64,000 bases of DNA from Pontederia crassipes. Lineage: Eukaryota; Streptophyta; Magnoliopsida; Commelinales; Pontederiaceae. The notes under the pieces were generated by a model that saw only the letters and a list, made by a program, of their open reading frames with translations, had not been told where the DNA came from and ran no database searches. How positions within the stretch are numbered: the stretch's first letter is position 1; each line of letters starts with the position of its first letter. Below are positions 12,961-26,117 of the stretch, piece after piece. Where the stretch lies: NCBI GenBank assembly GCA_030549335.1, contig CM060198.1:50185353-50249352 (forward strand), written 5' to 3'. Both the position numbers and the translations under genes were made by a program.

Positions 12961-13863
12961 GACAACAAAACACTTGTGAAATTTATTGGACAGGTGCCCA
13001 AATGCATTTCTTTTCTTCTTCTTCTTCCCTTTTTTTTTTTTTTTTGCAGACATGGCCACAAAACAAGTAATCAAGAAGGGCACTCATCATAATTCTATGT
13101 TCAACGTTTGAGTAAGTATTTTTCAAGCTTGAGCATGAAAAGAAAAGTGAAACATTTGTTCAACCAATTAATCATATCAGGAAAAGTTGCATGAGAGTAA
13201 GATATATGATAAAAGTTGGATTATGTACACAATAAATTGTGCATATGTGAACCACATGAAATTTCAAGTTGCAGGGAAAACGGTGAAAGCTCTGAAAATA
13301 GCATGACAATTATAGTTTCTTATAATCTACTCCATTAAGAATATATATACTGAATGATGCAAGTTTGAACTTAAAAGTCATGAGCTTTGAACAAAGACTC
13401 AGCGTGTTTAAACTGGCTTGTGTCTTCTTCTTCAACAACAATAAAATAGCTAGCACACTTCAATGAAAGAACTGTCATGAGGTCCTTACAATATGTTAAA
13501 GGTATTATTTTAATTACAATAACTAAAAGTAGTGGCATGTGTGCCCCTTATGCATGCACATTGTGTAACTATACCTCAATGCTCAACTTGATTGTACAAT
13601 TGAAGCATCAAAACTATTCTTACTCTCTCTCATGCAAAATAACATTTCACTCTCTCTCTCATGTTTTGGAGCAAGCTTACTTCATATCATACAAGGAACA
13701 GAGAATTGAAAAGCTTTGGATCAATCTAATATAGGGTATTAATACTTTTATCATCTTTTCATTTATATTTAAAATTTTGTCATGAGAAATTTGTCTCCTA
13801 ATAGTTCTATTTGTTGATTTTTTTACCAAATTTTTAGGTTCCTATAAACGCAGTATTTCTTCA
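12961..13863. other. AT-rich spacer upstream of the RPA-like pseudogene
   Basis: Contains pyrimidine runs at 13016-13046 and CTCTCTCT at 13625-13665. The 85-residue frame at 13477-13734 has no recognisable domain and no homologous look. It is not called as a gene. This could hold the promoter and leader of the RPA-like gene. Confidence 0.4.
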
Positions 13864-16154
13864 ATGACGAAAATGAATGTTATTAACGATGTGGATGAAT
13901 CTACAATGCAATGGAATATTAAAGTATGCATAGTGCGATTGTGGCACATTCCTTCTCGAGAAAATCGTAACAATACGATATCTATTGAGATGATATTACA
14001 AAATGAAAAGATATTTTTTATCGTTATAGATTAGCTGATTACATTATTACATTTCACTAATTTATTTTTTGCCATGTAATTATATTTTTTATAGTCTTCA
14101 TCGATTTTTTTATGTGTTTGTGTATTGAAAATTAAAATAGAATTTGATAGCGTGATTGTTATTGTATGTGTTCATTTTTTATTGTACTTATTGTTATTGC
14201 ATGTAATCACATCTGTCCATGCAATATTACTTACTTGCTATCTGCAAACTAAAATGCATGTAACATTTGATAATGTGGCCTTATTTAGTGCGTGCATATG
14301 ATTTGATATTTATCAACTTGTGGATATTTAGTTAATTCAACTCCATGCAATAGTACTTACATGTTATCTTATGAGACCACATTGGATGTCTCATAAAACA
14401 TAAAATTGCATGCAAGCTTTCATCACGTATTCCAATTTTCTGCTTATGATTTGATAGTTATAAACTTTTAGATCTTTACTTAATTCATTTTTAAGAATTA
14501 ATTTTTTATTTATTTCTTTAGTTATGACATATAGTTTATAAAAAACCTTTGTATAATAAATTGTACTTATATACTAGGAAGATGTCTACATGATTGAATT
14601 CTTAAGATAAAATTCGATTGAACTTTACATATTATATAAAGTTAAATATTATCTTCAATTATTTAACGCTTTTTGCAAGATGGTCATAAATTCATGTCAC
14701 ATGTTAATTTTTGTGTGCATGTTTATATGGAAGGTAAACATAGTGTTATTGGGATTATTTTATTTATAAATTTATTGCATATTTAATATTTTTATAAATT
14801 TAAATTTGTAAATATAATATATCTTTTGCTTCAATAAATAAATCATCTGATTTCTTCCAAGGACATATTATGTTTAATATTTATAGATAAAATCAATGCA
14901 TGCATCTTTTACTAAAGTTAACATCTCTTCACTATTCATCTCATATTTGCATTTTTCTTATGCATAGGGGAATCGTATTCATGCTCGCATTGGAAGGTCT
15001 GCAATTCGTTTGTTCAAATAAAAAATGAAGGCATTAGGTTTGTATGTCATAAAGAACTTTTTGGTGGGACCAAATAATTTATACTTCAAAAATTCAAGTT
15101 AATATTCATTCAAAAGACAAATATCTTACAAATAGAGGATCCAAATTTTTCATTAAATATCTTTGATTTGCGCCCTTATATACAAGTGGTCAATGGAGTT
15201 GAAATTGTTGAGAGTGAATTATTTGGTAAATATTTATCTATTTTAATCATAATTATTTAACATATTATAATATTGTCATCTGATTTTTTTTAAAATTATT
15301 ACAGATGTGATTGGAGAAATCGTGAGTCGTAGTGATGTTAAAGAGTGCAAAATGGATAACAAGACAAGTATCTTCCTGAACGTCGAACTTGAAGATCATG
15401 AGTGAGTATCTACGCTTTTTGTAAAAATTAATATTTATCATGTCATATTATATTCTCACATTTTGCATTCTTGAATCATGAGAAATAGAATATCTGCTAC
15501 CTTTTGAGGAGAATTTGTTGATGAAATTCCATGGCATTTAACCAAATCAACTTATCAACCTTTTGTTGCAGTCATGCAGCGAATAAGAGCTTGAAATTTT
15601 CAAAGTATACAAGTTTCATAAACATACATATATAGATATATATATAAATATATTCGTATTATACCTTCTAAATTTTTATTTATAATTTTTACTTTTTAGA
15701 TAAGTATTGAGTGAGCAATACTTGGCATTCATCAAAGCTTTGGATAAATTCTAATATTCCACCAATTGAAGATTTTAAATCGAGGTTCTTAAGCTCTTTT
15801 GATATCCTCTATCATATTTGGATTTCTATTTATTTTTTATAATTACAGATGCATAGAGATTATTCGAGGTGCAAGGAGACGCATATGAGAGGATCACTCA
15901 AATTTCATCAGCACATAATTATTCTATCTATAGCGAATTATCTTTAAAAAATTTAGAAGTCATGCCTATCACATAATTGATGCATGCACACAGGTACTTA
16001 ATTTATTATCTATTCATGTGTTTGTTAATTATAGTTATGTATGCAAAATGAACATTTATTTTTATGTCTAGGAGGGGCGCATTTGGATCCTTGCAACTAT
16101 TGTAGATATCGAATTAGAAAAAGAATGGTCATATGTTAAATGCAAGAGATGTCT

Positions 16155-17989
16155 TGTGACAACCCAGATTTTTAGAAAATAAATAAAGGATATTTATTTT
16201 TATTTAATGGATATGAAAATCCCAATGTTAATATTCTGGAATTAATTAATTCCAAAATTGATGAAAATTATGAGATAAGAGGGAGAAAGAGAATAGAATT
16301 TGAATAAAGATAGAATTGTTATGGAGATAAGCATGAATTTAAAACGTAAATTCGGATTTAAATAAATTTGAATAATTAAGAAGTGATTAGTCATTTATGG
16401 ATGGCCAAGATTGATTCTAAAAGAGTCCAAGGCTTAATAAAATTGATATCTCAAATCTGCACCTATAAATAGGCATTAAAGGGTGGCTGGAAACTCCTTT
16501 TTCTGCCAAAAAGAATTTTGCACATAAGCCATCTTTTCCTCTCGTTTGCACGTGAACTGAGGCACCCTCGAGAATGTGTGGTGGCTGATTTCGAAGCCTG
16601 CACATTGGAGAAAAAATTCCACGTGGTGGCCGTAAGTTTCATAGCAAGGACAGAGAGCAATCGCCGGCCAAAGTTCGGCGTTCGTGCAAATTTCCAGAGA
16701 AAGAAATTCAGTTGATTTTTTAGCCAACTTTAGGTACATAGGGGAAATCTCTATGTCGTCGATTTTTCATGACATGGAACCCTAATCTCTTCTCCTTTGT
16801 ACCAGAATTCCATTGATATATCATATGCATAGTTTAGACATCGTATGGCATAGTTATAATGATCGGAAAGTCGCGTCGGAACATACTTTTCCATCGACGA
16901 CAGAACTCGGCCCGGGTTCTGTTGTGCCCGACCCGGATCTGGTTGAATTCGGACCGAATTAGATTCAGAACCAGATCGGATTGTCCAACCCGGCCCGGGT
17001 TCACTATACATCTGGCCCTATTTGCCCTGGCCGAGGTAATATTGATTGTTCCCGAACACGGCCCAGATTTCACCCGACGCGGGCCGAGTTCTAGGAACAG
17101 AAATCATAATTCTAGGTAAATTATTATAGAAAATTGAATAGTTATCGTAGTTTATTATTCATGATCATCCCTGATTATATCACAAATAGATCTGACATCA
17201 TCATATCTTTTAGATTTAATTTGAGATTATCTTTATTGTTATCATATCAAATCATGTTATCCATCATGATATTGATCTAGTAGTTTTTCCCTGATTGGGT
17301 CCTTGTCTAACCTAAAGTAAATTATTACAGATAGGTCTTTAAGTTAAACAATATAAAACATGAAAACTGCTGGGTCTCCATGTTCTCCGATTGTCCCTAA
17401 GCCCTCTAGATCATTATTGTTATAGTATTGTATGAGACAGATAGTGTACCTAGAGGTTTGAGACGTCATCCTTTAGGGAAGCTATAACTGTCATGTGATG
17501 ATCATGGTCCTCCGCCATCACGAAGCTATTGTTAGCGCTATCATTGGAGAGCGACTTACCGTGGCTTGATCTCCCACTTGTTTACATGAAAGAGACGTGG
17601 AGTTTCCCATAATTGACTGAACGCTCTTTAATTAAATTGAAATAGAATTGAAATGAATTGAACCCTGGTCATTTGATTTTGGCGTTGATTGGCTTGGCCT
17701 CCGCCTATTGAATAGAATAAAAATTGATAATTGACCGATGACCACAAATATTGATAATAGAAAAATTGTCCAATTGGATAATTGCATAATTGATAATTGA
17801 TGTTGATTGATCCATTGATCTCTTACTTGATCCCCTTTTATTGATTCATGGTCTTATTGACTTATTATTGATCTCTCCATATATTGTCCTATCATGTGCT
17901 CTATTGATTATTGCTCATTATTGATTATTGATTTTTTAGCACTATTGATCTATTGTTTATTATTATGGTTAGACCCTACGTACTGAGTG
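16155..17989 (+). repeat. Gypsy element 2, 5' LTR
   Basis: Matches 22552 onward: an AT-rich start, a conserved block with CCTCTCGTTTGCACGTGAAC near 16536, a GC-rich block of CGGCCCGGGTT words (about 16900-17095), then a TTGATTATTGAT-rich segment. The internal region follows directly. Confidence 0.85.
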
Positions 17990-18960
17990 AGCGTCAAGTC
18001 CAGGGCCCGCAGATAAATGAACATGAGGAGCAGCTGAGGCAAGGGTCTTTACCTCATGGACCTCACTCTGCTCACACTATGTACTCTCACCCCGGAAGTT
18101 ACGCGTGGCAGCCTGCTCAGGATCGCAAGGATACAGTTGAAAGGTTCCTGAAGTTGTAGCCTCCTTAATTTGATGGGAAGGGCGACTTTGAGGACGCTGA
18201 GAGCTGAATCGAGCAGATTGAGCAAATCTTCCTCGAAATGGACTGCGACGAGGAATGCAAATTGATTTACGCTAGTCGTAAGCTGAAGGAGGAAGCTAGA
18301 AAATGATGGAAGGCCACTAAGCTGACAACGTTCTGAGGTCGGGACTATGTCACCTAGGAGGATTTTAAGAAGGCCTTCAGAAATAGATTCATCCCTGCCT
18401 ATGAGAGGGGAATGAGGCAAAAGGAGTATCTCACGCTGCAGCAGGACAACCTGACTATTAAGCAGTACCTAACCAAGTTTCTGAATTTGGAAAGGTACTC
18501 TACCCTGCAATAGACGGAATCAGATCGCGTGAAGCGCTGGGTGAATGGCCTGAAGCCCAGCCTCAGGGAAAGAGTTAAAGGAGGAAATTGTCAGACCCTC
18601 CAATTTGCTGAAGAGTTCGCCATATATCTAGAGGTTGGCGACCAAGCAAGAGCCCAACAGCAACACCAGGCACCTGCAAATCAGCCGCAGCATCAGAATC
18701 GCAATAGGGATCGCAGATATGACGGCATATGTGACAACCATCGTCACAATGATAGAAATAGGGGCAGACCCTATCCCGAAAGGAGGGAACAGCAGAACGC
18801 CTGTGACTTCTGCCATCGATTCCATCCTAGTGAATGCTATCGGAAGACGAGCGCGTGTCTGAACTATGGCAAGGTGGGCCACTTCGCCCGAGAGTGTAAG
18901 GAACCAAGGCGCGCTGCAACACCTTCTCAGCGCAATGATGGGCCACCGAAGATAGTGCAA
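17990..18960 (+). other. Gypsy element 2, gag region
   Basis: Capsid-type text such as LNLERYSTLQQ-like sequence near 18480 and RWVNGLKPSLRERVKGG at 18535-18585 is followed by a Gln/Arg/Asn-rich stretch. A nucleocapsid zinc-knuckle region (GKVGHFAREC) follows at about 18868-18897. Fossil remains, not a functional gene. Confidence 0.75.
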
Positions 18961-19009
18961 GGTCGAGTCTACAATGTGCGGCCTACTGACGAGCAGAGAG
19001 CAAACTACA

Positions 19010-19360
19010 CCATCCAAGGTACGTTTAAAATTGATAGTGTTCATGCTAACATATTATTTGATTCAGGAGCTACAGACTCCTTTATTTCGGAGCAATTTGC
19101 CACACTATTGAGTATGAAGCCACAAGCAACGAGATTCCCACTTGACATCGGCACACCCTTGGGGTCCGTTGTCACCCAAAAGTACATACCTCAGGTGTCA
19201 ATCGAAGTGGAAGGCAAGAACTTCTCGGCGGATCTAATCGTCATTCCGATCAAGGATTACGACGTGGTATTGGGCATAGACTGGTTGTCCTACCACGACG
19301 CCTACTTACACTGTCGAGCAAAGAAGATCATGATCGGAGCACCAGGAGGACCTTAGACAA
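19010..19360 (+). other. Gypsy element 2, aspartic protease region
   Basis: Contains ILFDSGATDSFIS near 19050-19088, the retropepsin active-site motif, and DVVLGIDWLS at 19261-19290, the usual second landmark of Ty3/gypsy proteases. Fossil remains. Confidence 0.8.
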
Positions 19361-19479
19361 TTGTCAGAGGCATGCCACTAAAGCTAGGTAAGGTCCTGGT
19401 ATCAACTATCAAAGCCCAAAAGCTATTGAAGAAAGGATGTCGAGGATTCTTAGCAAGCGTAGTCAAGACGGACCGGGCA

Positions 19480-20700
19480 GAGATAGACCGAGATAGCATC
19501 GAGGTGGCGATGAAATTTCCGGACATTTTTTTGGATGATGTTTCAGGACTACCACCACATCGAGAGATCAACTTCCGCATCGACTTGGTGCCGGGTACTG
19601 CACCCATATCGAAGGCACCATATAGAATGGCTCTAGCAGAAATGCTAGAATTGAAGGCCCAAATCCAATAGCTGTTGGATAAGGGATTCATCCGATCGAG
19701 TGTTTCCCTATGGGGCACTCCGATACTGTTCGTGAAGAAGAAGGACAGATATACGCGACTGTGCATAAACTATCGTATGTTGAACAATGTCACAATAAAG
19801 AATAAGTACCCACTATTGAGAATTGATGACATGTTCGACAATTGTCTTCGGCAAAGGTGTTCTCGAAGGTCGATTTGAGAAGTGTTTACCATCAGCTTAG
19901 GATAGCTGATGATGATGTGCCGAAGATAGCATTCAGAATAAGATATGGTCACTACGAGTTTCTAGTGATGCCATTTTGGCTGACCAATGCCCCGGCAGCC
20001 TTTATGAATTTGATGAACCGAGTGTTCAGGCCATATCTGGACAAGTATGTGATCATTTTCGTCATCGATATTCCGATTTATTTGTCGAGTCCAGAGGAAC
20101 ATGAAGAGCATTTACGAGTTGTGCTACAGACCCTCCGAGAGCACAAGTTGTTCGCCTAATTTTCGAAGTGTGAATTTTGGCTGGAAGAAATAATGTTGCT
20201 CGGACATATCATCAGCAAGGATGGGATATCAGTGGATCCTGCCAAGGTAGAAGCAGTTGCCAACTGGGAGCAACCAAAGAACGTATCGAAGATCAGGAGC
20301 TTCCTCGAGCAGGCAGGATACTATCGGAGATTTATACAAGACTTCTCCAAAATCACGTCGCCATTGACGAATCTCACAAAGAAATGCGTCAAATATGAAT
20401 GGTCACGGAAGTGTGAAGACAGCTTTCAAAAGTTAAAGAAAAGATTGACGACGACGCCTATTCTGACCATACATTCAGGCCAAGGAGGTTATGTAATATA
20501 CAATGACGCATGTGGCACCGGCTTGGAATGCATCTTGATGCAGCATGGGAAGGTCATCGTCTACGCATCACGGCAATTGAAGAAACTACCCGACGCACGA
20601 TCTCGAACTAGCAGCGGTAGTCTTCACCCTGAAGATTTGGAGGCAGTACCCATATGGTGAAGAGTTTGATATTTTCACGGATCATAAAAGTCTGAAGTAC
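19480..20700 (+). other. Gypsy element 2, reverse transcriptase and RNase H region
   Basis: Shows the lead-in PDIFLDDVSGLPPHREINF, RT blocks ([19 protein letters not shown] and [17 protein letters not shown]), the connection domain, and the start of RNase H (VIYNDACGTGLECILMQ, then [11 protein letters not shown]). Spread over several frames. Fossil remains. Confidence 0.85.
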
Positions 20701-20999
20701 ATCTTTTCTCAACGTGATCTGTACATGCGTCAGAGGAGAATATAAAATTCCTAAAGGATTACAAGTTTGCCATCAGCTACCACCCGGGAAAGGCAAACTC
20801 AGTCATTGAAGCACTTAGCAGGAGGTGGGTAGGGTCACTCGCATGCCTGAGAGTGAGTCGCTGGAATATGATCGACTGCATTACACAGGTCAATCCTGTG
20901 ACCAACAGTGATGGTGTACGGATCATGGCACACTTCGGCATACAACTCGAATTGATGTTGAAGATTGAAAGGCACAATTAAATGACAATGAGTACGACC

Positions 21000-22493
21000 A
21001 CCTACTCAAGTTGTGCGAAAAGATTCCTGCCAACTTTTTAGTCTCGGATAGTCATCAGATACCGGGGACGTTTGTGGGTCCCTGACTATGAAGGACTAAG
21101 AAGATAGGTGCTCGATGAATGCCACAAATCGGAGTTCTCCATTCATCCCGAAAGCACAAAAATGTATAAGAATTTGCAACGGACCTTCTAGTGGAACAAT
21201 ATGAATAAAGACATAGCATAGTATGTTGTAAAATGCATAGTATGCCAGCAATTGAAGGTTGAGCATCAAAAGCCATATAGAGTACTGTAGGAGCTTAGAA
21301 TCCCACAATGGAAATGGGAAAAGATAACGATGGACTTTGTTACAGGGCTTCCAAGAACACAGCAGGGCCACGATGCGATATGGGTAGTGGTGGACCGATT
21401 TAGCAAAGCGGCCCACTTCATTCCCATCAAATGGAAGCAGACCGTTGAAAGCCTGATGGACATTTATATTAAAGAAGTTATCCGACTACATGGAGTGTCA
21501 GTCCCCATTGTGTCAGATAGAGATTCATGATTTACGGCAAAATTTTGGCGGAGCATCCAGAGTGCCGTTGGAACGAAATTAAATTTCAGCATAGCGTTCC
21601 ATCCTCAGACGGACGGGCAATTTGAGCGCACCATATAGACATTGGAAGATATGCTTCGAGCATGTGCTTTGGACTGGAGTGGCAGTTGGGACACTCACCT
21701 CCCACTAATTAAATTCGCATATAATAACAGCCACTACTCTAGTATTGGCATAGCACCCTTTGCAGCCATGTATGGAACACCATGCCGCTCCCCTATCTGT
21801 TGGAGTGAGGTAGGAGGACGACAGTTCTTGTCAGAGGAGATGTTGAAGCAAACCATGGAGGATGCTGAAAAAATTCATCTTATTAGAGAAAGATTGAAAG
21901 CAGCATTCACCAGACAGAAGACTTATGCTGACAAGAAACGGAGAGAACATATCTTCAAGGTTGGAGATCCCCTCATTCTTCGAGAATCAGAAAGATCCTT
22001 TTCGAGTTTGAATTTGTTCATTTCGAATATGGGCTCTTCTATCTTCTACTTATTTTTTCTATCTACTTTTTTTTTATTCTTTCGTGTGATGCTGAAAGTC
22101 TCTCCGATGAAGAGAGTAATGAGGTTCAGCAAGAAGGTCAAGCTGAGCCCTAGGTATGTTGGTCCATTCGAGATACTTAAATTAATTGAAGATGCAGCCT
22201 GCAGGTTGACGCTACCACCATCATATGGACACGTGAATAATATCTTCCACGTGTCAATGTTGTGCAATTATCAGCATGATGATGCTAATATAGTGAATAT
22301 GGAAGAAGCAAACTTGAATGTAGACCTGACATACGCAGAACATCCTATAAAGATATTGGATTACCAGACTAAGCATTTGAAGAATAAGATGATACCTATG
22401 GTGAAAGTGGCATGGACACATCATAGAGGCAAAGGTGCTACTTGGGAATTGGAAGATGAAATGAGGAAGGACTTTCCAGAATTATTTAAATAG
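21000..22493 (+). other. Gypsy element 2, integrase and chromodomain-like region
   Basis: The integrase core is visible as MDFVTGLPRTQQGHDAIWVV at 21330-21389 and AFHPQTDGQ near 21596. The GPY-type region ([12 protein letters not shown]) lies near 22142, and a C-terminal chromodomain-like stretch is at about 22350-22490. The chromodomain is the mark of chromoviruses, which use it to target chromatin. Fossil remains. Confidence 0.85.
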
Positions 22494-22551
22494 TTGATGT
22501 AATTTACTTTAAGCAAATTTGAGGACGAATTTATTTTTAAGGAGGTTATGA

Positions 22552-24799
22552 TGTAACAACTCAAATTTTTAGAAAATAAATAAAGGATATTTATTTTTAT
22601 TTAATGGATCTGAAAATCCTAATGTTAATATTCTGGAATTGATTAATTCTGAAATTGATGGAAATTATGAGATAAGAGGGAGAAAGAAAATAGAATGTGT
22701 ATAAAGATAAAATTGTTATGGAGATAAGCATGGATTTAAAAAGTAAATTTGGATTTAAATAAATCTGAATAAGTAAGAAGTGATTAGTCATTGATGGATG
22801 GCCAATATTGATTCTAAAAGATTCCAAAGCCTAATAGAATTGATATCTCAAATCTGCACTTATAAATAGGCATTAAAGAGTGGCTAGAAATCCCTTTTTC
22901 TGCCAAACAAAATTTTGCCACAAGCCATCTTTTCCTCTCGTTTGCACGTGAACCGAGGCACCCTCGAGAATGTGTGATGGCTGGTTTCGAAGTCTGCACA
23001 TAGGAGAAGAAGTTTCAGGTGGTGGTCGTGAGTTTTGGAGCGAGGACAGAGAGCAATCGCCGGCCAAAGTTCGGCGTTCATGCATATTCCCAAAGAAGAA
23101 AATCCAGTTGATTTTTTAGCCAACTTTAGGTACATAGGGGAAATTCCTATGTCATCGATTTTTCGCGACATGGAACCCTAATCTCTTCTCCTTTGTACCA
23201 GGATTCCATTGATATATCATGTGCATAGTTTAGATATCGTATGGCATAGTTATGATGGTCGAAAAATCGCGTCGGAACGCACTTCTCCATCGACGGCAGA
23301 ATCCGGCAGGGTTTTGCTGTGCCCGGCCCGGATCTGGTTGAATCCACATTGAATTGGATTCGGAACCAGATCGGGTTGTCCAACCTGGCCCGAGTTCCTA
23401 TTGGCTCGGTCTGGATTCTAGCTTCGGCTCGACTTGGGATTGCAGCACGATTCGATTAAACGTGAACCGGCCGACCCGGCCCGGGTTCACTATAAATAAA
23501 CTCAGTCCGAATTTGCCCTGGCTGAGGTAATATTGATCATTTCCGAACACGGCCCGAGTTTCACCCGACGCGGGCCGGATTCTGGAAACAGAAATCGTAA
23601 TTCTGGGTAAATTGTCATAGAAAATTGAATAGTTATCGTAGTATATTGTTCATGATCATCCCTGATTATATCACAAATAGATCTGACCTCATCATATCTT
23701 TTAGATTTGAGTTGATATTATCTTTATTGTTACCCTATCAGATCCTATTATCCATCATGATATTGATCCAGTAGTTTTTTCCTGATTGAGTCCTTGTCTA
23801 ACCTAAAGTAAATTGTTACAGATGAGTCTTTAGGTTAAATAAGATAAAAGATGAAAACTACTGGGTCTCCATATTCTCCGATTGTCTCTAAGCCCCTTGG
23901 ACTATTATTGTTATAGTAATGTATGGGGCAGATAGTGTACCTAGAGGTTTGAAACATCATCCTTTAGGGCAGTTATGGCTATGGTCTCCCTCCATCACGA
24001 AGCTATTGTTAGCGCTATCATTGGAGGGCAACTTGCCGTGACTTGATCTCCCACTAGTCCACATGAAAGAGACATGGAGTTTCCCATAATTGACTGAGCG
24101 CTCTTTAATTGAATTGAATTAAATTGAAATATAATTGAATTGAATTGAACCTGGTCATTTGATTTTGGCGTTGATTGACTTTGCCTCCGAATAGAATAAA
24201 AATTGGTAATTGACCGATGACCACAAATATTGATAATAAAAAATTTGTCTAATTGGATAATTACATAATTGATAATTGATGTTGATTGATCCATTGATCT
24301 CTTACCTGGTCCCCTTTTGTTGATTCATGGTCTTATTGACTTATTATTGATCTCTCCATATATTGTTCCATCATGTGCTCTATTGATTATTGCTCCTTAT
24401 TGATTATTAATTTTTGAGCACTATTGATCTATTGTTTATTGTTATGGTTTGACCCTACGTACTGAGTATTTTTTATACTCATGAATTTTCTCCTGCATCT
24501 GGATTCATGCAGGTGAGATGATAAAAGATTGTAATGCAGATGATCAGGCTCAGTGACAGAGATGTTGCACATGATGTAGAATTTAGTCCTACTAGATTAT
24601 TGGTTTAGCTTTTCTCTTTCGCATATTTAGTATGATGGAGTCATGGATGTTTCCAGCTCCTTAGATATTATATTATTAGGCGATTTTATTTTCGCATTAA
24701 TAGAGTTTATTTTCCGTAAAAATTATTCATATAGAATTGTGTAACGTCTTCGGGACGACTCTAAGCACTTGATAGTCACATGGGTCTCGGGGCGTTACA
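22552..24799 (+). repeat. Gypsy element 2, 3' LTR
   Basis: Starts TGTAACAACTCAAATT just after a purine tract (AAGGAGGTTATGA), and ends GGGGCGTTACA. The downstream part includes ATTTTCTCCTGCATCTGG and a TTTCGCATTAATAGAG stretch typical of the 3' half of these LTRs. Confidence 0.9.
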
Positions 24800-24897
24800 T
24801 GTCCAAAGAAGGTTGATAAAATAAGAAATAATATTGCAATAAATGTGATCGTATTGAGACATCTGCTACACATAGGTATTTCTTATATTGTGTAATA

Positions 24898-24921
24898 TAT
24901 ATATATATATATATATATATT
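24898..24921. repeat. TA microsatellite in RPA-like intron (copy A)
   Basis: A (TA)n run within the intron preceding the YKLQVG exon. The equivalent intron in the duplicate has a similar run at 25861-25881, so the repeat predates the duplication. Confidence 0.9.
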
Positions 24922-25000
24922 ATTTATTGAAATGTTTCTTTTAGGTACAAACTTCAAGTTGGCATGATGGATGGTAGTGGTTTTATTTCATTATTACTTT

Positions 25001-25094
25001 GGGATAGTGAGGCAATGCAATTAATTGGAAAGAGCACTAATGAATTTGGGATAGTGAGGCAATGCAATTAATTGGAAAGAGCACTAATGAATCG
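25001..25094. repeat. 47-bp tandem duplication within RPA exon (copy A)
   Basis: The unit GGGATAGTGAGGCAATGCAA... starts at 25001 and again at 25048, a 47-bp period. This period shifts the reading frame and adds a second WDSEAMQLIGKS-type segment. The same duplication is present at 25955/26002. Confidence 0.9.
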
Positions 25095-25163
25095 AAGGAA
25101 AATAATTTGGAGGTAGTAATTGAATTTTTTATTTTTGTAATATTAAGTATATTTTTGTTTACA

Positions 25164-25239
25164 AATCAACTGATCAACCTATTGTTGTAGTCATGCAGCT
25201 AATAAGAGCTTAAAATTTTCAAAGTATACAAGTTTCGTA

Positions 25240-25274
<35 letters not shown>

Positions 25275-26117
25275 ATTATACCTTCGAATTTTTTATTTAT
25301 AATTTTTACATTTTAGATAAATATTTAGCAATACTTGGCATTCATCAAAGCTTTGGATAAATTCTAATCTTCCACAAGTTGACGATTTTAAATCGAGGTT
25401 CTTAAGCTCTTTTGATATCCTCTATCATATTTGTATTTCTATTTATTTTTTATAATTACGGATGTATACATATTATTCGAGGTGCAAGGAGACGCATACG
25501 AGAGGATCACTCAAATTTTATCAACACATAATTATTCTATCTCTAGTGAATTATCTTTAAAAAATTTAGAAGTCATGCCTATCAAAGAATTGATGCATGC
25601 ACACAGGTACTTAATTTAATATCTATTCATGTGTTTGTTAATTACAATTATGTATGCAAAATGAACATTTATTTTTGTGTCTAGGAGGGGCGCATTTGGA
25701 TCCTTGCAACTGTTGTTGATATAGAATTAGAAAAAGAATGATCATATGTTGGATGCAAGAGATGTCCAAAGAAGGTTGATAAAATAGAAAATAAATTTTA
25801 TTGCAATAAATGTGATCGTATTGAGACATATGCTACATAGGTATTTATCATATTGTGTAATATATATATATATATATATATTGAAATATTTCTTTTAGGT
25901 ACAAACTTCAAGTTGGCATGATGGATGGTAGTAGTTTTATTTCATTATTACTTTGGGATAGTGAGGCAATGCAATTAATTGGAAAGAACACTAATGAATT
26001 TGGGATAGTGAGGCAATGCAATTAACTGGAAAGAGCACTAATGAATCGAAGGAAAATAATCTGGAGGTAATAATTGTATTTTCTTTATTTTTGTAATATT
26101 AAATATATTTTTATTTA
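25164..26117 (+). repeat. Tandem duplication of RPA segment, copy B (empty site)
   Basis: Direct repeat of 15540-25163 minus the gypsy element. It keeps the C-fold zinc-finger exon uninterrupted: GCAAGAGATGTCCAAAGAAG at about 25754-25773, i.e. CKRCPKKVDKI. The 62-residue frame at 25431-25619 is part of this copy. Confidence 0.85.

Larger units (their letters stand above)
16155..24799 (+). mobile_element. Ty3/gypsy chromovirus-like fossil (element 2)
   Basis: LTRs (5' copy recognisable at 16155-17989, 3' copy 22552-24799) begin TGTAAC/TGTGAC and end CGTTACA. Parts appear in canonical gypsy order on the plus strand: gag with a zinc-knuckle region, protease (DSGAT), reverse transcriptase ([12 protein letters not shown]), RNase H, integrase, then a C-terminal chromodomain-like segment ([17 protein letters not shown]). 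This arrangement and the 2-kb LTRs point to the Del/Tekay chromoviruses. The element is broken, with on the order of ten or more lesions. Flanking TGTCT/TGTCC is a near-perfect 5-bp target duplication, and the unoccupied site is preserved in the neighbouring duplicate. LTR divergence indicates an old insertion. Confidence 0.92.
15540..25163 (+). repeat. Tandem duplication of RPA segment, copy A (holds gypsy insertion)
   Basis: From ACCAAATCAACTTATCAACC onward, this block matches 25164-26117 nearly base for base once the gypsy element (16155-24799) is set aside. That leaves about 970 bp covering the end of the B fold, the C-fold exons and their introns. Both copies also contain a TA microsatellite in the same intron. 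Confidence 0.85.

Noticed and set aside
13477-13734. 85-residue frame as a separate gene
   Set aside because: No domain, AT-rich composition, and it lies in the spacer ahead of the RPA-like first exon.
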